Assembly (NCBI RefSeq): GCF_022581195.2
Contig: NC_061456.1
Coordinates: 5,706,501-5,770,500, forward strand
Direction: 5' to 3'
Origin: Helicoverpa zea
Lineage: Eukaryota > Arthropoda > Insecta > Lepidoptera > Noctuidae
Length of the DNA stretch: 64,000 nucleotides
In this document: positions 37,731-48,600 of the stretch, piece by piece
Position numbering within the stretch: position 1 is the stretch's first letter
Layout: each line of letters opens with the position of its first letter
Made by a program: the position numbers and the translations under genes
The notes under the pieces: generated by a model
Databases searched by the model: none
What the model was told of the DNA's origin: nothing
What the model saw: the letters and a program-made list of their open reading frames with translations, nothing else

Positions 37731-38726
37731 ATGGAAAATCATAACTTAAGTTATGAACCAATGGATATTGATACAAGCAATAACTCAGTAAGGGAAATGG
37801 ATATTTCTTACAATGAATCATTTATTATGAAGACTATAAAAACTGAAAAGACTGATGATCCTATCGAAGAGATTCAACTGACAAGTTCTACAAGGCCAGT
37901 GGCGCAACCTCAATCGCAACCTATTGTGAAAAAATATCATTTAAAAATTCCGAAGTCATCAAAAAGTTATAAGAATGTTATGTACCAGATATCGTCCGTC
38001 GTTATTATTATCTTAATGTCGATATTTGCACTACATATCTATAGTTTAAAGTGCTTTGACGGTTTCCATTATGATGAATTAGAACATAGTCTATCAAATA
38101 AACTGTTTGGACAAACAGAAGCTGTCAATAAGATAATGCAGACATTGAAACTAAAAGAAAGAAGTAAACTTTTGCTGTTCTCAGGTGGAACTGGAGTCGG
38201 AAAGACTTATGCATCATCTATTCTGCTAGATAGTATTGGACCTTGCTCCAATGTGTATCACTACACTATGCCTAGTTTCACGAACTCATTTTCAACAGAC
38301 TTCATGTATGGTCTCACTATGTGTAAGAATGCCATTGTCATAGTGGATGGTTTGACAGCAAATGATATGCATATCAAGACACAAATAAGAGAACTCTTAG
38401 AAAAAAGCAACAACTTAGAAAAAGACATTACTGTGATATTAATTTATAATTGTTATGAATATGAATCAACAAATGAATTTATTAAAAATTGTGATGAGAC
38501 ATTTCCCCATAGACTTTTAGAAAACTTTTCTGACATAAAAGCATTAAAAACGTTTATTGAATTTAAACCATTGACAGAAGTACATTTGAAAGAATGTATC
38601 AAACAGGAATTACATAACAGGAGATTGGGCAGCAAAGAGCTAGAGGATATATTAAAAAACTTCAATGTGACAGTTGATGGCTGCAAAGGAGTTCACTCAA
38701 AGATGAAATATTTGAATGTTGTGTAA
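37731..38726 (+). CDS. Torsin-4A-like transmembrane AAA+ protein
   Basis: A single exon encodes 331 aa. Residues 1-80 are hydrophilic and likely cytosolic or nucleoplasmic; 86-106 are one membrane segment; the rest is an AAA+ domain, presumably in the ER or perinuclear lumen. Family marks: FHYDELEHSLSNKLFGQTEAV (about 112-132), the torsin signature before the P-loop; Walker A GGTGVGKT (152-159); a Walker-B-like AIVIVDGL (201-208); and the C-terminal GCKG motif (317-320). N-terminal extension, membrane anchor and a GK(T/S) P-loop fit torsin-4A better than torsin-1/2/3, which have GKN. Torsins act at the ER and nuclear envelope with LAP1/LULL1 activators. The residue after Walker-B Asp206 is Gly207, not Glu, so hydrolysis may be weak or absent. 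It is convergent with the CaMKII gene downstream. Confidence 0.85.
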   Translation: MENHNLSYEPMDIDTSNNSVREMDISYNESFIMKTIKTEKTDDPIEEIQLTSSTRPVAQPQSQPIVKKYHLKIPKSSKSYKNVMYQISSVVIIILMSIFALHIYSLKCFDGFHYDELEHSLSNKLFGQTEAVNKIMQTLKLKERSKLLLFSGGTGVGKTYASSILLDSIGPCSNVYHYTMPSFTNSFSTDFMYGLTMCKNAIVIVDGLTANDMHIKTQIRELLEKSNNLEKDITVILIYNCYEYESTNEFIKNCDETFPHRLLENFSDIKALKTFIEFKPLTEVHLKECIKQELHNRRLGSKELEDILKNFNVTVDGCKGVHSKMKYLNVV

Positions 38727-38874
38727 GGTATGTATAGTTTCTAGAAAATGTTATTATATTTGTAAAGTAGTTAAAGTAGCCGCTTAAGTAGCATTGTAAT
38801 ATTTTTTAAGATCTTGAGTCATGTAGCATTGTAAAAAACAGTTTTTAAATATGGCAGCTACAATTTTATGATTT

Positions 38875-38940
38875 TAAATAAATATTGTATGTATATTAAT
38901 AAATATATATAATTGTAAATAAATATTGTATGTATATTAA
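38875..38940 (+). terminator. Duplicated poly(A) signal region of the torsin-like gene
   Basis: Two identical 25-bp segments at 38,875-38,899 and 38,916-38,940 each contain AATAAA (38,877-38,882 and 38,918-38,923). A third AATAAA lies at 38,898-38,903. They follow the torsin-like stop codon by 150-200 nt, a plausible poly(A) distance. Confidence 0.6.
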
Positions 38941-38995
38941 GAAATGACTGCAGTGTATAATCATGAAAAGAAATACAACATGTTATTGTAGATCA

Positions 38996-41900
38996 AAAGA
39001 ACTTTATTTTAGAGAATTTTACATGATAATCGGCAATGCAGAGGTCCAAGAAATTATGTTGAATACAAATATACTGACAATTCTTTAATACACCTATACT
39101 TTCACATTTGGTTATTATTCTACTACAAACTTAGCCTTCATGATAAAAAAGAGCAAATCCTAAATGAAATTTGTGGTGCATTAAAGTAAAATACTTTGGT
39201 AAGAGTTCTAACTATAAAACATAAAATAATCTCACATACTAGGCAAGGGTGCAATTTGTTTGGAATTTTGACTAAACACATTGTTCATATTTACTTATCA
39301 ACACCCTAATAATGATTTAAAGTTAATGCTGATATAGCCTTACAAATATTATCATTATAATATTATGTTTGGCGTCAAAACATTAAACACAATTCTAGCT
39401 GAATATAGTAATGTTATTCTATTGAGGATTATCAGCAATTTACTACACAAGTAATTATTAATTGAAAATTATGACACAAAAATTGTTTAATTCTAGTATA
39501 TTTTAAATAATGTACCCCTATTGCAATGCACCCATATTATGTATGTATATATAATTTTAATGACATGAAACCATTTGTAATCAGCCTCTTAGGCATATCT
39601 CAGCACAAATAATGTGTTCAGTGTTCGCGTAATTTTGTTGATACAAATGGTGTCATGGATTATAAAGTTTAAGTACATCTTTAATGTAAAATAATTTATT
39701 ATATATTATTATAAGTATTGTAAATGTACATAATAAAAAGCAGCCAATGGAAAAGTTTAATGTCATTTATAAAAGCCCCCCTAAATGTAAAAGCCAGTGA
39801 GATAAATGCATGCAAACAGGTAAATGTGCATTATTAACAATTTGCGGAGAGCAGATTAAATTTTTGAAAAAGTTAAACTATTGAATTGAAGCTGACAGTA
39901 GCTGTATAAGGTATCCCTTTAATTTAGTATTTTGGACCAGTGTCCAGGGAAGACTGAAAATATATAAATACTTAAAATATTGTTGTTCTCGAGACATTTG
40001 TGAAATATTCTGGAAGATAACCATCATGATAGATTTGTGCATCTCATACTGAATTAGGAAGGTAGGTATATACATTGTATTTTCACATTAGTATTTGATT
40101 AAATTCTGACAAAAATTTAACAGTTCAATAGTAAAAATTGTATTTAATTGAAAGTCATGTAACACATTAATCTATTCAATAGAATATTTATATTTTAATA
40201 CCAGTAAATAATGTTGGTGTTTGATTTGGAGTTTTATGAATAATAATACTTTATTTGATAATGTCAAAGATTCCCAATAGGCTTTATTGGGAAAAAAGGG
40301 AATTTAATAAACCCAATGCTAACTTTCAGCTGTAGTAACGTATTACATAAAAACTTAATATAAAGCAAAAGTACCTACAATATTTTGGCTGGTAGGCTTT
40401 GTATAACATGTAAAATAAAATTCAAACATTTCAACTATAAAGTAAATTCATCTAATGTGATGTTTACAGACTGAGCTTAGAAAACTAACGAGCTGTTTTA
40501 TGCCTATTTAACGCTATTTTCCAACGACGGATCAGCACAACAGATGTTTCTATTCTATCTATGCCTTTTGGGGTCTGGCGAGCTCCGTGGGCGAGTTCTA
40601 GTCTTTTAACATTAACGGAGAGCCACTAGTTACGTAGAAGTAAATTATCAAATAAATTCAACATGATCTAGATAACAAACCCTCATTAAATATTTTCAAA
40701 GAAAATATTTTATTTAGCTAATGACGAAGACGACACTTTTAATCATGCAATGTGCAAATCAATATCTATGTACACAATGTAAGTTTATGTACCTATGTAT
40801 GTAAATATATATGTTCAAAATTAATTTAAAAATGTTGATTAATTACTAAATATGCGTAGGTAACAATAAAGACTAGAATACATTTTTTAGTTTACAGTTA
40901 TTGGCACTAATTTCAATGATAATGGCACAACTATGTATGTACTCTGTATACACAATTTACAGTGAAACTATCAACATGAAAAGTTGATTTAATATGTAGG
41001 TTTTTATTATGCGTTTTAATATTACAATTCCAACTCCACCGATGTTCGTAAATTAAGTTTTGCTAACTATACTAAAATATATTATAAAATTGTAAAAAAC
41101 ATGGTTAAATGACTTTTATATCTAATTATATTATAGGAAATACTGAATTTACTGCAGACTTACAGTTATAGATCCAATATTTAAAGCACATTTCTTAAGT
41201 GTAACTGTGCAAAAAACACCTTACATTCATTACATTAATATCACTGTTGACAAAGCTCCTCTTAGTTAATACAAATACTAACAAGCCGACCCTTCTCTTG
41301 CACAGTTATCACTTTTAAAATTATAAGCTATATCAAGTAGGTACGATTTGTTTAACGACCAGTTACAAAACAATTATAGGAACAGCAAACAAACACTTCA
41401 GCATTTTTCAAATTAATAAGTACAGCAAGGAAACATTTTATCATTCTAATGCTCTGGTGAGGAAAGCTAAAGCAGAATAATGTCATTAACATTAAAATCT
41501 AAAATTGACGAAATTGATATAATCCACTTAAAATATAATACGCACATTGATGCTGTCCTAGCTAGTACGTATACAAATACGCAGGATCTAAAATGTATTC
41601 GAAGAAAACTTTAGCGCAATTTAGGTAGGTATTCTATAAATAGATGAACTTTAATTTTAATAAATCTACGTCCTCACTGTGTAGATATATCTAAGTGCAT
41701 AGTGCCAATAACTGCATGATTTATTAGTTACTTAAATCTTACTAACTAGGTATTTGATAACAAATAGAACACCATTTTTAAGCACGACAAAACATTCATA
41801 GTTAAAAATGTAGAGAGACTTACTGAGAAATGTGCTAAATATTCTAAATCTTGAAATTTTTTGCTGATTTGCTTATAATATAGATTCATTAGTATCAGAT

Positions 41901-42373
41901 CTGTTGTTATGTTGAGATTTCTTTTATTATGTTGATAAACAACACTTTGCCTCGATATTCGTTGACATATCTTCGATTTTGTCAGAGATCAGAATTTTTG
42001 TACACTCTACTACAACTAGCACAAAGCATTGAATTTAACGGTATCACATTTTAGCCACATAGTAATTTTATAAGTGACTTTAACGGATAAGAATAAACTT
42101 CCGAATCGCTTACACCGGTGTCAATAACATTTACCTATAAGTAATTTAACTTAATATTTTGGATTACAAAGAATTCTAATAAAATTCGTGTAAGTTTTAT
42201 AGCAGAATTGGATAATAAATTTTATAGTGTACGAAGAAGAGGATTATTCATCTTGTAGTCTCAATCTAACTTGGGAAAGTTATAATAGCTGCAACGGCGT
42301 CACCATTGCAGATAATTTCATTTGCGAGACCGTTATCCTCTACCGTACAGGAGTGGGCTGCAGAAGGGACTAG
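38996..42373 (-). other. Presumed long 3' UTR of the CaMKII-like gene
   Basis: This 3.4-kb AT-rich stretch has no open frame worth calling and no recognisable transposon. A minus-strand AATAAA (TTTATT at 39,003-39,008) sits just past the convergent torsin poly(A) signals and would end a long 3' UTR. Other signals nearer the stop could be used instead. That the whole stretch is UTR is inference. Confidence 0.4.
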
Positions 42374-43906
42374 TTAGGAGCGATGGAAATGTATTGCCGT
42401 CCACTTGTTGTGGCGTTTGTGCCATATGCGAGTCTCTTGCGCCTGGTGTGTAGCTCGTCGGCCTTCGGCATCCACGCTTTGCGTTACGCATACGTACGCA
42501 ATTACAGCTACATCATCGCCGAGAAGATGCACTCTAGGATTTAAGATCGTAGTATTAGTTTTTACATGAGTCGGCGTGTTATCGATAAAGAACTTATGAA
42601 ATTCGACGCCTTCCACTAAGTTACCCAGCGCATCGGGATCGAATGCTGTCACGTTCGGGTCACATAATTTGGAATAGGTTTCATAGTCCCCGTTATTAAT
42701 CGCATCTATGAGCACTTCAGTTACTTTGATTACTTCTGCTCGCCGCAAAGAAGCGTTACTATCGCCACGAGCTTTTCCAAACGAATCTGCCTTTGTCAAA
42801 GCTTCTTCATCATGTTCTTTGGAAATTACAGTACATGCTCTATCTACGCCCTTCTTATCCTTGTCCAAATCGTCGTCTTCCAATGTGGTGCTGCTATCGG
42901 TTGACTCTTTCACTTGCGATCCATCTCCCTTCTTGTTTACCATAGATTTTCCGGAGAAATTGCGTGTAGCAAGCATGGTGGTCAAGATGGCCCCTTTCAA
43001 TTTGCGCCTTGCATTGAATTTCTTCAAGCAGTCTACGGTCTCTTGCCTGTGCATTACAGAGGCAACACGTTCCCGGTGGCAGATCCATGGGTGCTTAAGA
43101 GCTTCGGATGCCGTTATTCTCTTGCTAGGATTTACAGTTAGCATCTGATTAATGAGGCTTTTCGCTTCGGGCGTCACTGTATCCCATTCAGGTGACGGAT
43201 AATCATAAGCTCCCGCTTTGATTTGTCCATACAGCCGATGCTGATCTTCATCCCAAAATGGTGGATAACCAACAAGCAAAATGTATAAGATCACACCGCA
43301 CGCCCAGATATCCACTGGTTTACCATACGGTTCCTTCTTAAGTACTTCAGGCGATAAGTAACCAGGAGTACCGGCGAAACCAAACCACGCTTGTTGGTCG
43401 CCCTGTACTTCAATAGCTAGTCCAAAATCGGCAAGCTTGACAGCGGCTCCTTTAGCTTTGCTGGCCAGTAAAAGATTTTCTGGTTTTAAGTCCCTATGCA
43501 CAACTCCATTATGGTGACAATGGTGTACAGATTCCAAGATTTGTTGTATACAATGAGAAGCATCAGCTTCAGAGTAAAATTCTCTGGCAACAATATCTTC
43601 AAACAGTTCACCACCTGTTACTAAGTCGAACACCAGATAGTGAAAATGTTCTTCCTGAATAGAATCATGAAGTCTTACGATATTAGGATGTTGAAGTTTT
43701 CGGCAAATTCGTGCCTCTCTTTCCAACTTTTGGAAGTCTCTTGCCGAGAGTTTTTTAGTATTAATAATTTTGGCCGCAAATTCATAACCAGTTGACTTTT
43801 GCACAGCACGTCGCACAATTGAAAAGGCTCCTTTTCCTAATTCTTCTTTCAGATCATAATTATCTGAAAATCGCGTACTGACACTTTCACGGTTTGGATT
43901 TGCCAT
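42374..43906 (-). CDS. CaMKII: Intronless calcium/calmodulin-dependent protein kinase II
   Basis: One uninterrupted exon encodes 510 aa. The start at 43,906 gives MANPNRESVSTRFSDNY, matching CaMKII N-termini; the open frame extends 43 codons further upstream but that part is unlike the family. Domains: kinase (about 17-275) with Gly loop GKGAFS, Lys46, HRDLKPEN (Asp139), DFG (Asp160) and GTPGYLSPE; autoinhibitory segment HRQETVDCL with Thr290 (equivalent of Thr286/287); calmodulin-binding segment about 293-313; variable linker about 315-385; association domain about 386-510. All catalytic residues are present. CaMKII is a multimeric Ser/Thr kinase of Ca2+ signalling in neurons and muscle. Insect CaMKII genes I know have many introns, so a complete intronless copy suggests a retrogene. 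The association domain is more diverged than the kinase, and the protein ends at FHRS, about 15 residues earlier than fly CaMKII. Confidence 0.93.
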   Translation of the reverse strand: MANPNRESVSTRFSDNYDLKEELGKGAFSIVRRAVQKSTGYEFAAKIINTKKLSARDFQKLEREARICRKLQHPNIVRLHDSIQEEHFHYLVFDLVTGGELFEDIVAREFYSEADASHCIQQILESVHHCHHNGVVHRDLKPENLLLASKAKGAAVKLADFGLAIEVQGDQQAWFGFAGTPGYLSPEVLKKEPYGKPVDIWACGVILYILLVGYPPFWDEDQHRLYGQIKAGAYDYPSPEWDTVTPEAKSLINQMLTVNPSKRITASEALKHPWICHRERVASVMHRQETVDCLKKFNARRKLKGAILTTMLATRNFSGKSMVNKKGDGSQVKESTDSSTTLEDDDLDKDKKGVDRACTVISKEHDEEALTKADSFGKARGDSNASLRRAEVIKVTEVLIDAINNGDYETYSKLCDPNVTAFDPDALGNLVEGVEFHKFFIDNTPTHVKTNTTILNPRVHLLGDDVAVIAYVCVTQSVDAEGRRATHQAQETRIWHKRHNKWTAIHFHRS

Positions 43907-44035
43907 TTTTAACACAGTATACTTACTACACCAGATTGTAACAGTCACCTGCGTAAACTTTGAGCACGAATCTTCAATATCTGAGTATGTGACTGTAACA
44001 AAAAACAAAATAACGTCAGTATCATTGCACGGCAC

Positions 44036-46050
44036 AAGTTTTGTTTGTCATGATTGCGTAGTGGACCTTGTTATGTATTTAGTATTCGATTTTGTTATCA
44101 GACCTAAATATTGACAACGGTAATTAAACTGAAAGTGAAAACAATCACGGATTTAACAGAGGATTGAAAATATTAACTCAAATTGGCTCGAACGAAAATA
44201 CGTAGATGAGGTGTTGATACGAGTCATACCTACGTTCCCCTGTACAATAACACACAGATACGTTGTACATACATAATTCATAAAAAATATTTTTTGTTCG
44301 GTGTATCGTTCTAAAATATTTGATGTTTTACAGCCGATGAGTAGATAGGCTACATTATGAACTATAAGTGCTATTTATATTTTCTCTTATATCTTGCTGT
44401 TCCACGGAGTAACCACTCACGAAATGGTCGGAAAATAGATATTGTCAAGGAGCGGATGAATTTATCCGAATGAAAAACGTCGGCACTATTTTGGTCACTC
44501 AAGCTAAATTGAAGTTCTGCATGCTTAATATAAAACGCGTAGATGCCTAGACAATAGTATTCGTGGTCACAAACATAGACTTCTAATATTAACACTACGG
44601 CACCGGGATGACATTTAGTTAGCGCAAAATAATCGATACACCATTGTCTCAACACATTCACCAAAATCCCGAGGACATCATTGTAACGAATTTCATAAAT
44701 CTATTCCGATCACGAGATAAGCTTCCAACACAAGTCCACAAACAGTTTAAAAATATCACTGATATTTTTTTACTAATAAAATAATCATTACGCGACTTTG
44801 GACGATATTCTTAGCGTTACGAACTCATACGGATTTCTCGCGATGTTTTATTGCTCGAACAAGATAAGTGGACCATCTGAATAGAAAGAAAATAATAACG
44901 CGAAATGCATTTTAAACACGTTATTTACCTATTATGTGCCCATTTTACACAATATTCGACAAGATGAAGATCAAAAACGAAGGGCCTGGCCCTACACCAC
45001 ACTCTCCTTCTGCTCCGGACACGAGCTTCGGGGTCAAATTCATAGACATTTGTGGGTTGCCAGAATAATACACTCAAAATTATATATTCTCAAGATGTTT
45101 AAATCGCACTTCTATTGAAGGCGTTTGTACACACTATTGCAAAAGTCCATTTAAAACTTTATAGCGACTAATATTTCTGGAATTCACCTCAGATTCTGGC
45201 TAAAAAAATGTTTTCGTCCCTTATATTTTCCCTGCTGTTCATACTGAGTGTTGTTGGTAAAATCGATATACTAGCGCAGCGCTAAACCAAAGAGAATGTA
45301 TGAAACTGTTGTGCGCGCCATCTTATGGAAACATGGCGCAACATACATATTCGTTCGGGAATAACACACGCTAACTAAATTAAAATGTTTGAATACGGGC
45401 TTACGACACGCAATTTAAGGCTTTAATTATTAATAAAATTCGAAAAGTAGTCTCAACGGATCAATATTTTTAGTTTTGTTCGTTGTATTTGATTAAAATA
45501 TTTGTTTAATGTGGGTACTTAATATTGTCAGATATTTTATGTATCTACCTACTACTTATAATTTTCTAGCGGATTGAATAAACAAAACCCGTTTTGTTTT
45601 TCTACATTATCCGTTATTAGCTTGATTGATGTTTATGTTACTTAATCCTTAACAATATTGTAAATGCACAAGTGAGACTGTTTGCACCTGCTTGTTAGTT
45701 CGTGTCTTTTTTCGTCTAAACTGCTGAACCGATTGAAATAAAATTACACCCATAATTATTATTTTTAACGCTTACTGGCCTAGTCAAAGAAAAGCAAAAA
45801 AATAAGGCTTAATTTATTTTAATGCTTCAGCGGGTAGCGGGGATTTTTTTAATGTTTTACCCAAGTAAAAAGTACCTATATAGATAGATTAGATATGTCC
45901 TTATAATTCAAGGTAGTAATTTACCTCAACATTATAAACATATAAGGAGGGATACTGACTAGTTTTGTACAGATTCTTTGTCAATATACAGTTCGGGAAC
46001 CATGTTTATCTCTCTGTATGAAATCTTTTAAACCAGGTTAACCTAAGATA
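44036..46050. other. Intergenic region upstream of the CaMKII-like gene
   Basis: No gene was supported. The first few hundred bases are the CaMKII upstream region. About 45,690-45,890 contains CTAAACTGCTGAACCGATTG and GCTTCAGCGGGTAGCGGGG, marks of a decayed Helitron-type moth repeat. The rest is unremarkable AT-rich sequence. Confidence 0.45.
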
Positions 46051-46510
46051 GGGTCATGGCACATTATACCGGCACCGCAACAGCACCGCTCCACACCAGC
46101 ATTTAACTTGTCATTCAATTTAGAGCATTAAATCGTGTATAGTATAATATATTTCATAATATCAATATGAAAAAGCCAACGGCGGGCAGTCAGCGCGCTT
46201 GCCGCTACCACACAACTCGACTCGCAGCCCGCGTGCTGCAAGCGAGCGGACCGTATGCGTACAGCGCGCCGACGGCATGCTCATTACGCGCAGACTCCGA
46301 GTCGGCAGCGAAGAAATCAATGTTCAATCATAACTGTCTTAAAACAATATTGAGTTTGCGGTGACAGCAAGCTTACACCTCGCGGACGGTGAGCTTGCAC
46401 CTTGTGGACAACGCGTAGTTAGCGCGCTGGCAGCTAGCCGTAGTCTAAATTCGAGGCGACGCCGTGCTGCTGCTGTGCTGTTGCGGTGCTGGTATAATGT
46501 GCCATGACCC
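46051..46510. mobile_element. 460-bp TIR element with GC-rich core (MITE-like)
   Basis: Left arm 46,051-46,086 (GGGTCATGGCACATTATACC...) and right arm 46,475-46,510 are inverted copies over 36 bp with one mismatch. The core (about 46,180-46,470) is much richer in GC than its surroundings and has no recognised protein. No convincing target-site duplication was seen directly outside the arms. Confidence 0.75.
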
Positions 46511-46549
46511 TTACGCTCTTGCGGCTACGCTTGCATCTACTATTTCAGC

Positions 46550-46876
46550 TTCTGTTGATGAAATCATCACAGTACATAGTAGTTTGATTTGCCATGCCAT
46601 TCCACCGTTCGAATACAAACAAATCATTCCACTTGTATAGCGAGAAGTAGCATTGAAGCGTCACTGATACACTTTTTCGCGTTGTACTCGAAGTTTGAAA
46701 TGATTTAAAACCCACTAAACCCTTTACGTAGCACAGAATCTTTTTAACTTTGACCACATGAACTGGTGTTGGATTATTAAATGCTCGAGAAACAATTCCA
46801 AAGGCGAAAGCAATGCAAGCAAGAGATTCTCGTTTGATAATCGTAATAGAAAGATGGTCTTCAACCAATTGACTAT
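46550..46876 (-). pseudogene. Ty1/copia Pol fragment (RT/RNase H region)
   Basis: The minus-strand frame includes IAFAFGIVSRAFNNPTPVH followed by KVKKILCYVKG (about 46,719-46,817). This matches the stretch of copia polyproteins where 'SRF..NP...HW..VKRILRYLKGT' occurs. The conserved Trp and surrounding residues are altered, and no other Pol domains, LTRs or Gag are present, so it is a fossil. It is cut at 46,877 by the Tc1-like terminus. Confidence 0.55.
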
Positions 46877-46877
46877 A

Positions 46878-47117
46878 CAGTCGTGGACAACTAATTAAAG
46901 ACACTGTTGGAATCTTAACTTACTGGGGCATTTCATCTGTATTTCTTTTTTCAGATTGCCATAGGAATTTTCTTTTGTATTTTAAATATTTAAGAGGGCA
47001 TTGTTAAATGTTAAAACGAATGAGTATTCAATAATCCCCGCACCTAGTTTTTTTCGCTTTGTCCGAATCTCGGGCGGTATGATCCATAACGAGGCCTGGC
47101 CATTTAATTAAAGACAC
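46878..47117 (+). repeat. Tc1/mariner-like terminus with inner direct repeat
   Basis: After a TA dinucleotide (46,876-46,877) the sequence CAGTCGTGGACAACTAATTA with AAGACACT looks like a Tc1-type terminal repeat. A second copy of the inner part (TTAATTAAAGACACTCC, with GGCCTGGCCA before it) lies about 220 bp inward in the same orientation, like the IR/DR ends of some Tc1 elements. No transposase or opposite terminus was found. Confidence 0.4.
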
Positions 47118-48600
47118 TCCATTTGCTCAGAGGAAGAAATACAAATTATTAATATTATTGGAGTTACCTTTCTACAACAACATTCCCTACACTATAATTA
47201 ACATTCCAATAAGTATTAATATTTGGTTTATTTCCTTTTACCTCAATAACAGTATGACATCCCTGAACGAGTAAGCGGTCAGTTTTGTAGAAGTCGCTAA
47301 GGGAATTTTCTTCCATGTTTAATTAAAATCTGTGTGAAATTGATCGATATTCCATGTACGACTTATTGCCATGATATTTTTTGCCTATTACCTTGTTTCA
47401 TTGGATTTGCAACAGGCCAAACCAAAGCCGTCATAAGTTGCCCGATCAAAGAGTAATTTTTACTACTCTTGCAGCGTTTCAAACTTTTTCTGAACTTTTC
47501 TTTTCAGAACTTTTCTAATTCTCGTGCCGATGCAAAGTGTCCATTGTCTACATAAGCGGCAGCACTAATTTCGGATCTTGATAAAAAATGTCAAACAAAC
47601 AATCAAATCTTTCCTCTTTGTTCCTTTTAGTGTGGGTAAAGAATATGTTTGTATTTTTGCAGTTTGGACCTATTCAACAAGCACAGGAGCTTTGGTAACT
47701 GTTAATAAGCAGCACATTTCGAAATACGAATTTCGATAGCAAAATGCCAATATCAGCTCCCGTACTCTCGACAAACTCGTACACATGTACTGTACATCAA
47801 TCCGCTTCGTTTTAACTGTGTATTGCTGTGGCCGCTGCGGGCTACTCAACTTTGAAGAGAATTGGCACCTGCCTAACTCATCAAGTTATCATTATCAGGT
47901 AATAAAATTAGACCTGTATTTGCGTTGGTACCCAGGAACGGTATGAAAGATCTGATATTTGTCTTGACGTCTTAAACGCTCACAAAAATTCTGATGAGGT
48001 CTTAAGTCCGTGACATGAGGTGTTCGAGCGTAATGCCAAAAGTAAAAAAACGGCAAAACCAACAAAATTATGTTTGATACATAACTTGTTGGGAATTTTA
48101 CACTTAACATATTATTATGTTTCAAGATTACCTTTAATCATGAATATCTCACGACGCTGACATGAGATTGAGAGTTACTAAAATAAAGGATGGTAAAATA
48201 AAGGTTTGTAAAAATCAGCTTTCCTTTCCAGTCTTTGTTCTACCTACTGTTCATTTCACTGGGGTAATTTTCACTCTTTATCGTATTTTATGTGCAAATT
48301 ACACGATTTTCGTCAGTATATTAAACTTAACAGTCGTCTTCAGGTGGTAATATCTTTATTACAGTTATAAAAAATAGAATTCATATTATTTAAAGCCGTC
48401 CACCTGAGTACGATGAATGATTTTATTGAAAAAATATAGGTAACAAGTAATCGGGCGATAAAGCATCTTTTTGTTAGTACTGTGATATACGGTACGGTCT
48501 TCATGGCTAAGATCTACATTTAAAAAAACAGGAATTTGGGAATCAACTTAAAACAAAAAAGAGTGGTTTAGAAATTCAGGGGTTTGCTACAACGCGGTCC
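47118..48600. other. Unassigned region with one small minus-strand ORF
   Basis: The only notable frame is a 50-codon ORF at 47,316-47,164 (minus), starting MEENSLSDFYKTDRLL and ending VVVER just before a GTAAC donor-like site. It resembles coding sequence in composition but matches nothing I recognise. The remainder may be the body of the decayed Tc1-like element, or intergenic. Confidence 0.3.

Noticed and set aside
42708..43148. Plus-strand 146-aa and 75-aa open frames
   Set aside because: They lie antisense to the CaMKII coding exon and arise from its codon composition.
43907..44035. 43-codon upstream extension of the CaMKII frame
   Set aside because: The residues do not resemble any CaMKII N-terminus, whereas the Met at 43,906 is followed directly by the conserved TRFSDNY segment.
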